This document shows, in pieces, positions 7,962 to 16,172 of a stretch of 27,390 nucleotides of DNA; position 1 is the first letter of the stretch; every line of letters starts with the position of its first letter. The translations under genes and the position numbers were made by a program. The stretch is from assembly GCA_945901125.1 (NCBI GenBank), contig CAMDKD010000037.1:1-27390 (forward strand). The letters are read 5' to 3'. Under the pieces are notes generated by a model. The model was given only the letters and a program-made list of their open reading frames with translations. It searched no databases and was not told where the DNA came from. Source of the DNA: Bordetella parapertussis (GTDB lineage: Bacteria; Pseudomonadota; Gammaproteobacteria; Burkholderiales; Burkholderiaceae_C).

Positions 7962-7985
7962 GCCCTCAGGTGTTGACCTTAGGGC
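7962..7985. other. Intergenic hairpin between hydrolase and ligase genes
   Basis: GCCCT-C-AGGT, loop GTTG, ACCT-T-AGGGC forms a 9-bp stem with one mismatch. No U-tract follows on the coding strand, so it is more likely an mRNA-processing or stability element, or a leaky terminator, than a full stop. Confidence 0.45.
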
Positions 7986-8004
7986 AGGGCTATCAATATG
8001 TCCC

Positions 8005-9012
8005 TCACTGCGCGCGCAGTTGAAGAACCCAATCCGAGACAAACTTTGACATGGGTGCCACAGCTTGCGGGTCGCGAATTTCGCCTGCCAGCACGTGCTG
8101 GCCTTTGCTTTGACTGTAAATCACGGCTTCTAGGGTTTTATTGGGAGAACCCAGTCTGGCGAAGGCTTGCTTGATTTGTTCGGGATCCACCGTCTGATCA
8201 GCGGCGCTGAAAAGCACCAGCACCGGAGTTTTGAAAGCAGACAAATCGCTGTCGCGTACTTTTTTCACCAAAGCCAGCATGGGGAAAATAGCTTGTGTCG
8301 GGTAGGACGTGGTCCAGGCCTGAGATTCACGCGGATCGGACGGGGTGTAGCTGATGGTGTCGCCGGACACAGCAAGCGCAATCTGATGACCCCAATGGCC
8401 GTTGACGAGTTCGGAGAGTTTGTTTTTCAAACCGAAGTTGGGCGAGATGAACACATGCGCGCTGACTCTAGAGGCTTCAGAGCCAGTGCCCAGCCAGGTC
8501 GATAAAGTGGCACCGGTTGAGCAACTGATGACCAGCACTTTGTCGCCCAAAGCTTCACCGATACGTACGGCTTCCAGCGTGTCAGCCAGCCAGTCTTGTG
8601 CGGTCGCGCGACCCATGGCCTCACCCGGCAGTCCGTGACCGCTGAGCCGGGTGTAAAAAAGATTGGCACCTAATGCCTTGGCGACTTCGTCTGCCACCGG
8701 CGCAGTTTCCATGCGGCTTGCTGAAAAACCGTGGATATAGACCACCGACCAAGGCGTGCGTTTTTTCTCATTGCCGGCCCAGACTATGCCTTTGGCAGTG
8801 CCGGGGCGCAGGTCTGGAATTGATGCTTCGCTGTTTGCCAGCCAGCCGTCAAGTTCATTCAAAGCAGTCGGTGCAGGTGCGCGTTGGGTGGGTGTGTCGG
8901 GGCCGAAGTGATTGACTGGCCCCAGTAAAAACAACACTACCAACAGCGCTATCAATCCGACTGCTGACTTCCAAAGCCAGTGGCCCTCTTGTGAATACCG
9001 GCGATTCAACAT
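8005..9012 (-). CDS. Membrane-anchored alpha/beta hydrolase (carboxylesterase/lipase-like)
   Basis: This 335-residue protein has one N-terminal membrane segment (residues about 14-32, WKSAVGLIALLVVLFLLG) and then an alpha/beta-hydrolase fold. The oxyanion region is VVYIHGFSASR (near 90-100). The nucleophile elbow is ISCSTGAT with Ser165, an S-x-S-x-G form in place of the common G-x-S-x-G. The likely acid is the Asp in LFSAADQTVDP and the likely base is the His in GQHVLAG near the C-terminus. The gene starts 17 bp after the enoyl-CoA hydratase stop, so they are probably co-transcribed. It may free an acid for the downstream acyl-CoA ligase; the substrate is not known. Confidence 0.82.
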   Translation of the reverse strand: MLNRRYSQEGHWLWKSAVGLIALLVVLFLLGPVNHFGPDTPTQRAPAPTALNELDGWLANSEASIPDLRPGTAKGIVWAGNEKKRTPWSVVYIHGFSASRMETAPVADEVAKALGANLFYTRLSGHGLPGEAMGRATAQDWLADTLEAVRIGEALGDKVLVISCSTGATLSTWLGTGSEASRVSAHVFISPNFGLKNKLSELVNGHWGHQIALAVSGDTISYTPSDPRESQAWTTSYPTQAIFPMLALVKKVRDSDLSAFKTPVLVLFSAADQTVDPEQIKQAFARLGSPNKTLEAVIYSQSKGQHVLAGEIRDPQAVAPMSKFVSDWVLQLRAQ

Positions 9013-9029
9013 GATCGACTTGCCAGCGC

Positions 9030-9809
9030 TTAGAGGTGCTTGAAGTTGGCAGGGCGCTTGTTGACAAACGCGTCCATGCCTTCTTTTTGGTCTTGAGTCG
9101 CAAACAAAGCGTGGAAGATGCGCCGCTCAAACATCACGCCATCACTCAAACCGCTCTCGAAAGACCGGTTGACAGATTCTTTGGCAGCCATCACCGCAAT
9201 TTGTGAGTAGCTGCAAATCATCAACGCAGCTGCCAGCGTTTCTTCCATCAGCTTGTCCAATGGCACGATGCGGCTGACCAGACCGGCGCGTTCGGCTTCG
9301 TCAGCGTTCATCATGCGACCGGTCAACACCAAATCCATGGCCTTGGATTTGCCCACCGAACGCGGCAAGCGCTGTGTGCCTCCGGCACCGGGGATGATGC
9401 CGAGTTTGATTTCGGGTTGACCAAAGCGTGCGTTATCGGCTGCAATGATGAAATCACACATCATGGCCAGCTCGCAGCCGCCGCCCAAGGCAAAACCGCT
9501 GACCGCAGCAATCACCGGCTTGCGTATGCTGCGGATGGTTTCCCAGTTTTTGGTGATGTAGTCGTTTTTGTAGACGTCGGCAAAGCTGTAAGTGGCCATG
9601 GCACCGATGTCGGCACCGGCGGCAAAAGCCTTTTCGCTGCCGGTGATGATGATGCAACCAATCGCTGAATCTGCATCAAAGCTTGTCAAGGCTGCGCCGA
9701 GTTCAACCATCAAATCGGGACTGAGCGCATTCAATTGTTTAGGACGGTTGAGCGTGATCACGCCGACCTTGTCCGCTTCGGTGTGCACATTGATGAATTG
9801 GTAAGACAT
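9030..9809 (-). CDS. paaF: Enoyl-CoA hydratase, PaaF-like
   Basis: This 259-residue crotonase-fold enzyme hydrates 2,3-enoyl-CoA, in the phenylacetate route 2,3-dehydroadipyl-CoA. The oxyanion-hole segments are FAAGADIGAM (near 62-71) and SGFALGGGCELAM (104-116). Both general acid/base glutamates of classical hydratases are present: Glu113 in GGCELA and Glu133 in GQPEIKLG, followed by GIIPGAGGTQRLPR. The length is standard. It is divergent from paaG-paaI-paaK across 92 bp and heads the leftward set with a hydrolase and an acyl-CoA ligase. The hydratase call is firm; paaF is inferred from the neighbours, and a general fatty-acid hydratase remains possible. Confidence 0.88.
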   Translation of the reverse strand: MSYQFINVHTEADKVGVITLNRPKQLNALSPDLMVELGAALTSFDADSAIGCIIITGSEKAFAAGADIGAMATYSFADVYKNDYITKNWETIRSIRKPVIAAVSGFALGGGCELAMMCDFIIAADNARFGQPEIKLGIIPGAGGTQRLPRSVGKSKAMDLVLTGRMMNADEAERAGLVSRIVPLDKLMEETLAAALMICSYSQIAVMAAKESVNRSFESGLSDGVMFERRIFHALFATQDQKEGMDAFVNKRPANFKHL

Positions 9810-9819
9810 GAGAGGGTCC

Positions 9820-9865
9820 GTTCGGCTGAGTGAATCCGGCCAACTATAACCAAGGAAAGCCGAAC
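9820..9865. promoter_or_regulatory. Divergent control region with an 8-bp inverted repeat
   Basis: The 92-bp gap between the divergent paaF-like and paaG genes contains GTTCGGCT (9820-9827) and its exact reverse complement AGCCGAAC (9858-9865), 30 bp apart. The half-sites sit one near each gene's start, as expected for a shared operator for a dimeric regulator that loops or binds twice. No regulator gene is in the window. Confidence 0.35.
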
Positions 9866-9901
9866 CGCCTCGGTGTTAAATTACCTCAAAAGGAGACAGG
9901 T

Positions 9902-10696
9902 ATGAGCGAAAACACCGTTTTGTATGAAGTCCAAGGCGGCGTGGCCTTAGTCACGTTGAACCGACCGCAGGCTCTCAACAGTTTTACGCGAAAAATGCAC
10001 CATGATTTGTGGGCCGCGCTGGACCAGGCCGAAGCCGATGCCAATATCCGCGCCTTGGTAATCACCGGTGCCGGTCGCGGTTTTTGCGCCGGTGCCGATT
10101 TGTCTGAATTTGATTTCGCCGAAGGCCCTGATCTGGTCGAGCGCGCTGACCCCGGGCCCGTGATTGATCAGGCTTTCAATCCGACCACGCGCCGTTTGCA
10201 GCAGTTGCGCATGCCGACGATTGCAGCTGTCAACGGTGTGGCCGCCGGTGCCGGTGCCTCCTTGGTGATGACTTGCGATATCGCGATTGCCGCGCCCGGT
10301 GCCAGCTTCATACAAGCGTTCAGCAAAATCGGTTTGATACCGGACGCAGGCAGCAGCTGGTTTTTGGTGGAGCGATTAGGTCTGGCGCGTGCCATGGCGC
10401 TGGCCATGACTGGCGACAAATTACCGGCCGCCCTTGCCAAAGAATGGGGATTGATCTGGGACGTAGCTGACGACTGCATGGCTGCATCCATGGACATGGC
10501 ACACAAACTCGCCGGCATGCCCACCAAGGCTTTGGTGGCCACCCGGGCGCTGTTGCGCGAAGCCGGGGCCCGCAGCCTGAACCAGCAACTCGATGCAGAG
10601 CGAGACGCCCAGTCAGCGATGGGAAGAACGCATGATTACATTGAAGGCGTGACCGCGTTTTTGCAAAAACGTCCCGCTCAATTCACCGGTCAATAA
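9902..10696 (+). CDS. paaG: 2-(1,2-epoxy-1,2-dihydrophenyl)acetyl-CoA isomerase
   Basis: This 264-residue crotonase-fold isomerase converts the ring-epoxide of phenylacetyl-CoA to the oxepin and also shifts double bonds later in the pathway. Oxyanion segments are GFCAGADLSEF (60-70) and NGVAAGAGASLVM (111-123). Asp148 in GLIPDAGSSWFL occupies the PaaG catalytic position in place of the hydratase glutamate. I start at the ATG at 9902 because AAAAGGAGACAGGT lies directly before it; the frame is open upstream to 9830, but that part shows no homology. paaI follows 3 bp after the stop and paaK overlaps paaI, giving a tight three-gene operon. Confidence 0.92.
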   Translation: MSENTVLYEVQGGVALVTLNRPQALNSFTRKMHHDLWAALDQAEADANIRALVITGAGRGFCAGADLSEFDFAEGPDLVERADPGPVIDQAFNPTTRRLQQLRMPTIAAVNGVAAGAGASLVMTCDIAIAAPGASFIQAFSKIGLIPDAGSSWFLVERLGLARAMALAMTGDKLPAALAKEWGLIWDVADDCMAASMDMAHKLAGMPTKALVATRALLREAGARSLNQQLDAERDAQSAMGRTHDYIEGVTAFLQKRPAQFTGQ

Positions 10697-10699
10697 GCC

Positions 10700-11140
10700 A
10701 TGGATACCACGGTCACACCCGAGGCGCTTGCCGCCAAGGTCGGGGAAACCATGTTTGCAGTGGATGTCGCTTCCAAAGACACCATGGGCATGGAGTTGCT
10801 GCTGTGTGCGCCGGGTCATGCAAGCATGCGCATGCAGGTGAGGGAGTTTCATTTGAACGGCCACGGCATTTGCCACGGCGGTTTTATTTTCACGCTGGCA
10901 GATTCCACATTCGCGTTTGCCTGCAACAGCCACAACAACAATGCCGTGGCAGCCGCAGCCAGCATTGAATTTTTAAAGCCAGCGCAACTCGGCGACGTGC
11001 TGATCAGCACCGGCGTGGAACAGGTGCTCATTGGTCGCCACGGCGTGTACGACATGACGGTGCGCAACCAGCGCGATGAAGTGATTGCTTTGTTCAGAGG
11101 CAAAAGCGCACAAATTGCAGGAACGGTGGTGAACCCGTGA
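10700..11140 (+). CDS. paaI: Phenylacetate-pathway acyl-CoA thioesterase (hotdog fold)
   Basis: This 146-residue single-hotdog thioesterase of the PaaI family frees CoA from stalled or dead-end hydroxyphenylacetyl-CoA intermediates. The family signature HLNGHGICHGGFIFTLADST covers residues 51-70, with Asp68 at the catalytic position and FAFACNSHN next, as in PaaI proteins. It begins 3 bp after the paaG stop, and its TGA overlaps the GTG start of paaK (GTGA at 11137-11140), so translation is coupled. Confidence 0.92.
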   Translation: MDTTVTPEALAAKVGETMFAVDVASKDTMGMELLLCAPGHASMRMQVREFHLNGHGICHGGFIFTLADSTFAFACNSHNNNAVAAAASIEFLKPAQLGDVLISTGVEQVLIGRHGVYDMTVRNQRDEVIALFRGKSAQIAGTVVNP

Positions 11141-12435
11141 ACACAGCATTTTCATTAGAGCCGATTGAAAAGGCCGGGGTGGATGAGTTGCGCGCTTTGC
11201 AATTGCAACGCCTGAAGTCCACGCTGACGCATGCTTATTCGAATTCTCCGGTGTACCGCGCCAAGTTTGACGCTGCCGGTGTGCATCCCCAGGATTGCAA
11301 AAGCCTTGCCGATCTGGCGAAATTCCCGTGCACCACCAAAGCCGATTTGCGCGACAGTTATCCGTTCGGCATGTTTGCCGTGCCGCGTGAGCGACTCGCG
11401 CGCATACACGCGTCAAGTGGCACCACCGGCAAGCCCACGGTGGTCGGCTACACCTTGAACGACATAGACACCTGGTCGAATTGCGTGGCGCGCAGCATTC
11501 GCGCCGCCGGTGCTCGTCCCGGCGACACGGTACACATCAGCTACGGTTATGGTTTGTTCACCGGCGGACTGGGTGCGCATTACGGCGCAGAAAAATTAGG
11601 CTTGACCGTGGTGCCCTTCGGCGGCGGTCAGACTGAAAAACAAGTGCAATTGATCAACGACTTTCGCCCCGACATCATCATGGTGACACCCAGTTACATG
11701 CTTGCTTTGGCCGATGAGTTCGAGCGTCAGGGTTTGTCAGCGCGTGACAGCAGTTTGCGTCTGGGTATCTTCGGCGCCGAGCCTTGGACCAATGACATGC
11801 GCTTGAATATCGAAGAACGCATGGGCATGGATGCTGTGGATATTTACGGTTTGTCTGAGGTCATCGGTCCCGGCGTGGCCAGCGAATGCGTAGAAACCAA
11901 GGACGGCCCGACCATTTGGGAAGACCATTTCTACCCCGAAATCATCAACCCCGACACCGGTGAACCGGTGGCTGACGGTGAGTTGGGTGAACTGGTTTTC
12001 ACCAGCCTGACCAAAGAGGCAATGCCCATCATCCGTTACCGCACGCGCGACCTCACACGTTTGTTGCCGGGAACAGCGCGAACCATGCGGCGCATGGAAA
12101 AAATCACCGGCCGCAGCGACGACATGATGATTGTTCGTGGTGTCAATGTGTTTCCGACGCAAATCGAAGAACTCATATTGCGCCAGCCCGCTTTGAGCGC
12201 GCATTACCAGTGTGTGCTGTCCAAAGAAGGACCGCTGGACAATTTGTTGGTGAAGGTGGAAACCCGTGTCGGTCTGAGCCCGCATTCACCCGAAGCGCAT
12301 GCCGCTGCACAAGCGCTGGTGCACGATGCCAAGGCTTACATAGGCACCAGTTTGAATGTGGAATTGTGCGAGCAAGCTTCGATTGAACGCAGCCAGGGCA
12401 AGGCCAAACGCGTGGTCGATTTACGCAAAGCCTGA
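11137..12435 (+). CDS. paaK: Phenylacetate-CoA ligase
   Basis: This 432-residue enzyme is the entry step of the aerobic phenylacetate pathway: phenylacetate plus ATP and CoA gives phenylacetyl-CoA. The AMP-binding P-loop is HASSGTTGKPTVVGYT (91-106). Later motifs are YGLSEVIGPGVASEC, IIRYRTRDLTRLLPG and GRSDDMMIVRGVNVFPTQIEE, the last typical of PaaK's C-terminal domain. The start is a GTG overlapping the paaI stop. It ends 6 bp before the convergent peptidase gene, so paaABCDE cannot follow directly. The length is typical of the family. Confidence 0.95.
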   Translation: MNTAFSLEPIEKAGVDELRALQLQRLKSTLTHAYSNSPVYRAKFDAAGVHPQDCKSLADLAKFPCTTKADLRDSYPFGMFAVPRERLARIHASSGTTGKPTVVGYTLNDIDTWSNCVARSIRAAGARPGDTVHISYGYGLFTGGLGAHYGAEKLGLTVVPFGGGQTEKQVQLINDFRPDIIMVTPSYMLALADEFERQGLSARDSSLRLGIFGAEPWTNDMRLNIEERMGMDAVDIYGLSEVIGPGVASECVETKDGPTIWEDHFYPEIINPDTGEPVADGELGELVFTSLTKEAMPIIRYRTRDLTRLLPGTARTMRRMEKITGRSDDMMIVRGVNVFPTQIEELILRQPALSAHYQCVLSKEGPLDNLLVKVETRVGLSPHSPEAHAAAQALVHDAKAYIGTSLNVELCEQASIERSQGKAKRVVDLRKA

Positions 12436-12441
12436 TTCAGT

Positions 12442-14217
12442 TCAGAGCGCAGATTTACCAGCCAGCCATTGACCGACTTTGCCCGGGTCTTTGATGCCCA
12501 GTCGCCATACGGCTTGTGTTTTCATGGGCAGGCGCACCGGTAATTCCAGCAGTTGCCCGTCTCGCGCCACCAATGCGGTGAAAGTTTTGTGCTTACCCAG
12601 CAAGCCCGGTAATTGGTCAATTCGTTTGATGCGCCAGGCGCTTGCAGTGGCGCTCCCCGCCGCACCTACCGTCACGCCCAGCCACTCGTCACCAGGTGCA
12701 AAACCGGCAGCTTCGCTGGCGCTGCTGTTAAGCACAGTTTGCACTTGCACCGCATGGTTTTCCTGCACGCGCAAACCGAGTTGCTGGCTTAACAGCGGCT
12801 TGTCTTCGATGATGTCCACGCCGTGAGCTGTCAACAATTCGCGCAAGGGCAGGTCAGCAGTGCCATGTACCCAGGCCTTGAGCTCGCGTTGCCAGCTGCG
12901 ACCGGTGATGTCTTTCAACACCTGCAACACATCGCTTTCCTGCATAGGCCCGGCTTTGCAGCGCTTCCACAAACCGCGCATGACTTCGTCCAGACTGTGT
13001 CCGGATTGACGCAATGACAAATCCAGACACACACCGACCAGCGAGCCTTTGGCGTAATAGCTGATCGACAGATTCGGGCTGTTGGCGTCCGGGCGATACA
13101 GTTTGGTCCAGGCTTCAAAGCTGGCTTGGGCCACGCTGTGTTTTTTGCGCCCCGGTGTTTGCAACACGCTGTTAATGGTTTTGCCCAGCAGCTTCAAATA
13201 CACCGCAGGTGAAATCAACTCAGCGCGGCACAGCAGCACATCGTCGTAATAACTGGTGAAGCCTTCAAAGAACCACAGCAGATCGGTGTAGTTTTCCTGC
13301 GTGTAGTCGTAACTTGCCAAGGACACAGGACGCAAGCGTTTGACGTTCCAGGTGTGGAAATACTCATGGCTGATGAGGCCTAGCAGACTGACATAACCAT
13401 CACTGTTGGCAAGCTGGTCCACACGCGGCAGATCTTCGCGCTTGCAGATCAAAGCCGTGCTGTGTTGGTGTTCCAAACCACCATAGCCGTCAGCCACCGC
13501 ATTGATGAGAAACACATAACGGTCGTGCACCGCTTTGCTTTTGCCGTGCCAGAAAATGATTTCGGTTTCACAAATGCGCTGCATATCTTTGAGCAAACGC
13601 TGTCCATCGAATGACGGCGCAGCACCTGTGACCACCACCGTATGCGGCACGCCTTTGGCCACAAAACTGCCCGACCAGAAATCGGCCATCTCCACCGGCG
13701 AGTCAGCCAGTTCGTCGTAACCGGCGGCACGGTAAAGGCCGAAGCCATTTGCGCTGGTTTTCACGGGTTTCAATGCGGTAGCCAAACGCCAGTGCGCGCA
13801 GTTGTCCGGCTGAGGGATTTGCAATGTGTGCGCGTGCTGCTCGTGGCCGACTGCGATCAAACACAAACTGGTTGGGTTGAAAAAACCGCGCAATGCATCC
13901 AGCCAGGCGGTGCGCACCGAGGCATCGTATGCATGCACCTGGTAGTGAACTATCAAAGCCTGTGCTTCATCTGCTTGCACTTGCCAGGTGGCTTTGGCGG
14001 TTTGTGTGACCGCGCATTCGCCGCTTAGCTGACTGGCTTTGACATAGCTCAGTTGCTTAGAGAATTCGCGCACCATGTAACTGCCAGGAATCCACACGGG
14101 CAATTGCAGAATTTGCAAAGCCCGGGGTTTGGCGATGGTGAGCGTGACTTGCCACAGGTGTGCATGCAGGTCCAGTACTTCAACCTGGTAATGCACTTCT
14201 GCGGCAAGCGGGGTCAT
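12442..14217 (-). CDS. M61 family (glycyl aminopeptidase-like) metallopeptidase with PDZ domain
   Basis: This 591-residue zinc peptidase carries HEYFHTWNVKRLRP, with the HExxH motif at residues 284-288 and the third ligand probably Glu318 in FFEGFTSYYDD. GGLEH (246-250) also matches the M61 active-site region. The N-terminal beta domain fits the family. A C-terminal PDZ domain (about 480-575) contains the segment GFAPGDEWLGV. No signal peptide is seen. It overlaps dsbC by 4 bp (ATGA at 14214-14217) and lies downstream of it, so the two are coupled. The physiological substrate is unknown, although family members favour N-terminal Gly or Ala. Confidence 0.9.
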   Translation of the reverse strand: MTPLAAEVHYQVEVLDLHAHLWQVTLTIAKPRALQILQLPVWIPGSYMVREFSKQLSYVKASQLSGECAVTQTAKATWQVQADEAQALIVHYQVHAYDASVRTAWLDALRGFFNPTSLCLIAVGHEQHAHTLQIPQPDNCAHWRLATALKPVKTSANGFGLYRAAGYDELADSPVEMADFWSGSFVAKGVPHTVVVTGAAPSFDGQRLLKDMQRICETEIIFWHGKSKAVHDRYVFLINAVADGYGGLEHQHSTALICKREDLPRVDQLANSDGYVSLLGLISHEYFHTWNVKRLRPVSLASYDYTQENYTDLLWFFEGFTSYYDDVLLCRAELISPAVYLKLLGKTINSVLQTPGRKKHSVAQASFEAWTKLYRPDANSPNLSISYYAKGSLVGVCLDLSLRQSGHSLDEVMRGLWKRCKAGPMQESDVLQVLKDITGRSWQRELKAWVHGTADLPLRELLTAHGVDIIEDKPLLSQQLGLRVQENHAVQVQTVLNSSASEAAGFAPGDEWLGVTVGAAGSATASAWRIKRIDQLPGLLGKHKTFTALVARDGQLLELPVRLPMKTQAVWRLGIKDPGKVGQWLAGKSAL

Positions 14218-14948
14218 GGCTGCTTGCCCAACATTTTTTCGATTTGTGCAAGTTCAATCGCCCCGGGTACGCGGGTGCCATCAGTGAAGACCAAAGTCGG
14301 CGTGCCGGTGATTTTCATCTTCTGACCGAACTCGGTATTGCGTTTCAAAGCCGCTGTGTCGCAGCTGGCAGATGCTGGTGACTGGTCGCGCACCATCCAG
14401 TCAAGCCAGCTTTTGCCGGGTTCTTTGGCGCACCAAATGGATTTGGATTTGTCCACAGAATCCTTGCCCAGAATGGGATATAAAAACAAATAGACCGTGA
14501 TGTTGTCAGCCTTGGCCAGTTCACGCTCGAAGCGTTTGCAGTAGCCGCAGTTCGGGTCTGCAAACACCGCCAGCTTGCGCTCGCCATTGCCGCGCACTAT
14601 GGTGATGGCGTCTTTCACTGGCAGGGTTTTGAAATCGATGGCGGTGATTTTCTGAACCCGCTCGTCGGTCAGATTGCGCTGCGATTTGGTGTCTATCAAC
14701 TGACCTTGCAACAAATAGCTGCCGCTGGCGTCGGTGTAATAAATCTCGGTGCCGTCCACCCGCAATTCAAACAAACCCGCCATGGGTGTGCGTCTGATCT
14801 CGTCAATCGGTTGAATATGCGGCATGCGTTCTTTGAGGTTTTTGCGTATCAAGGCTTCCTCGCCTTGGGCAAACACCGCGCCGCTGCTGAGTAGCGCTCC
14901 ACTCAAAACGGCGAAAGAAATAAGGCGATGGCTTGAAAAGTTAAACAT
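14214..14948 (-). CDS. dsbC: Thiol:disulfide interchange protein DsbC
   Basis: This periplasmic disulfide isomerase of 244 residues has a signal peptide (LISFAVLSGALLSSGAVFA), an N-terminal dimerisation domain, and a thioredoxin-fold catalytic domain. The domain carries FADPNCGYCKRFE (CGYC at Cys134 and Cys137) and the cis-proline loop ITGTPTLVF. I chose the ATG at 14946-14948 because AGGAAAATTT precedes it and the signal peptide then begins correctly; an ATG 15 codons upstream would add a non-signal extension. The gene sits between a UbiH-family hydroxylase and the M61 peptidase, all leftward. Confidence 0.92.
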   Translation of the reverse strand: MFNFSSHRLISFAVLSGALLSSGAVFAQGEEALIRKNLKERMPHIQPIDEIRRTPMAGLFELRVDGTEIYYTDASGSYLLQGQLIDTKSQRNLTDERVQKITAIDFKTLPVKDAITIVRGNGERKLAVFADPNCGYCKRFERELAKADNITVYLFLYPILGKDSVDKSKSIWCAKEPGKSWLDWMVRDQSPASASCDTAALKRNTEFGQKMKITGTPTLVFTDGTRVPGAIELAQIEKMLGKQP

Positions 14949-14965
14949 AAATTTTCCTATTGAAT

Positions 14966-16093
14966 TCAATGCATGGCTTGCTGCACCGTCCATTGCTTGA
15001 GTGGTGTGAGCTGGTTAAAACTGTTCAAGCCCCAATTGCGCAGGGTTTGCACAGCGGCATTCGGGTGATTGAACAAACGTTGCAAACCGTCGCAGGCCAG
15101 CCAGGTGGCCTGCAAACCGGCTTTGCGCGCACGCTCGTAGCGGCGCAGCAAAAACCGGTCGTCTACGCCGCGCCAATACGCAGTGGTTTCGCGTTCTTTC
15201 AAAACCGCAGCCAGTTCGCTGACATCAGCCAGTCCCAGGTTCAGGCCCAGACCGGCAAGTGGATGAATGCTGTGTGCTGCATCTCCGGCCAGCACCCAAG
15301 CGCCGCCATCGGCAAAGCGACCGCTCCAGTGAGATGCCTTGGCCAGTTGCAACGGCCAGACCTGTGCGGTATGTGTGGTGTGCAGTTCGCCCAGCGTCTG
15401 GCGGCTGGCTTGCGTGAGTGCATCAGACATTTGTTCCGGCGAGGCGTGTTGCAGTTCCAGCGCGCGATCAGACGGCATGGACCAGACCACCGCAGCTTCG
15501 TCACCAGAGCTGCCACCGAGCGGCAGCAGCGCCAGTATGTCGAGTTCCTGACCGTGTTGATTGAACCATTGCAGCGCCTGCTGGCGGTGCGGTTTGGCGC
15601 AGCGTACGCGCGTGGCCAGCGCGTGTTGCGCATAAGGTAAGGTGTCGTAGGCCACGCCCAGGTCTTGGCGCGTGCTGCTGTGCCGGCCTTCGCAGACCAC
15701 AGTCAGTTTGGCTTTGGCGGGAGCGTCTATGCGCTGAATGGCGGGTTGAAAAGAAATGGCGTCGGCCAGCAATTGTTCCAGCGCGGGCACATCGACGATA
15801 TGCGTCAGGCCGTTGAAAGACGGGGCTTGAAACTGTACCTGCCCGCCGGCATCGCCCCAGACTTGCATGGATTGCACCGGCGTGGCGTGCAAGCCGTCGG
15901 GCCAGCAACGCAACTCCGACAACAGTTCGCGCGAACCTGAGTTCAACGCAAAAGCCCGCACGTCATTAGATGCCGCAGGCTGGCCGACCAGGGCAATCCG
16001 CAAACGCTGGCGCGCCAACAGCAAAGCCAGTGTGCTGCCGGTAATACCGCTGCCGCGAATGCAAATATCAAAGGAAGAAGACATGCAAACCAT
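14966..16093 (-). CDS. UbiH/COQ6-family FAD-dependent ubiquinone-biosynthesis hydroxylase
   Basis: This flavoprotein monooxygenase has a Rossmann GxGxxG variant near the start (IRGSGITGSTLALLLARQ, 12-29) and the second FAD motif VLAGDAAHSIHPLAGLGLNLG (266-286; GDAAH at 269-273). These mark the ubiquinone ring hydroxylase group (UbiH, UbiF, UbiI, UbiM). Which ring carbon it hydroxylates cannot be told from sequence reading. The usual GxGxxG first glycine is replaced in context by R-G-S-G-I-T-G, still compatible with FAD binding. An in-frame ATG three codons in (16082-16084, MSSSFDIC) is an equally good start, and neither has a clear ribosome site. It is divergent from ychF across 79 bp. Confidence 0.85.
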   Translation of the reverse strand: MVCMSSSFDICIRGSGITGSTLALLLARQRLRIALVGQPAASNDVRAFALNSGSRELLSELRCWPDGLHATPVQSMQVWGDAGGQVQFQAPSFNGLTHIVDVPALEQLLADAISFQPAIQRIDAPAKAKLTVVCEGRHSSTRQDLGVAYDTLPYAQHALATRVRCAKPHRQQALQWFNQHGQELDILALLPLGGSSGDEAAVVWSMPSDRALELQHASPEQMSDALTQASRQTLGELHTTHTAQVWPLQLAKASHWSGRFADGGAWVLAGDAAHSIHPLAGLGLNLGLADVSELAAVLKERETTAYWRGVDDRFLLRRYERARKAGLQATWLACDGLQRLFNHPNAAVQTLRNWGLNSFNQLTPLKQWTVQQAMH

Positions 16094-16172
16094 TGTAGGA
16101 GTTGGCTGGCCGTAGAATTTCAGGCTTTGCGCACAACCCTAGCTTGCGCATTAGCTTTCCAAGGAATCAGCC

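Noticed and set aside
14960..15640. 226-codon plus-strand ORF opposite the UbiH-family gene
   Set aside because: It is antisense to a gene with both FAD motifs and has Gln/Arg-rich shadow composition.
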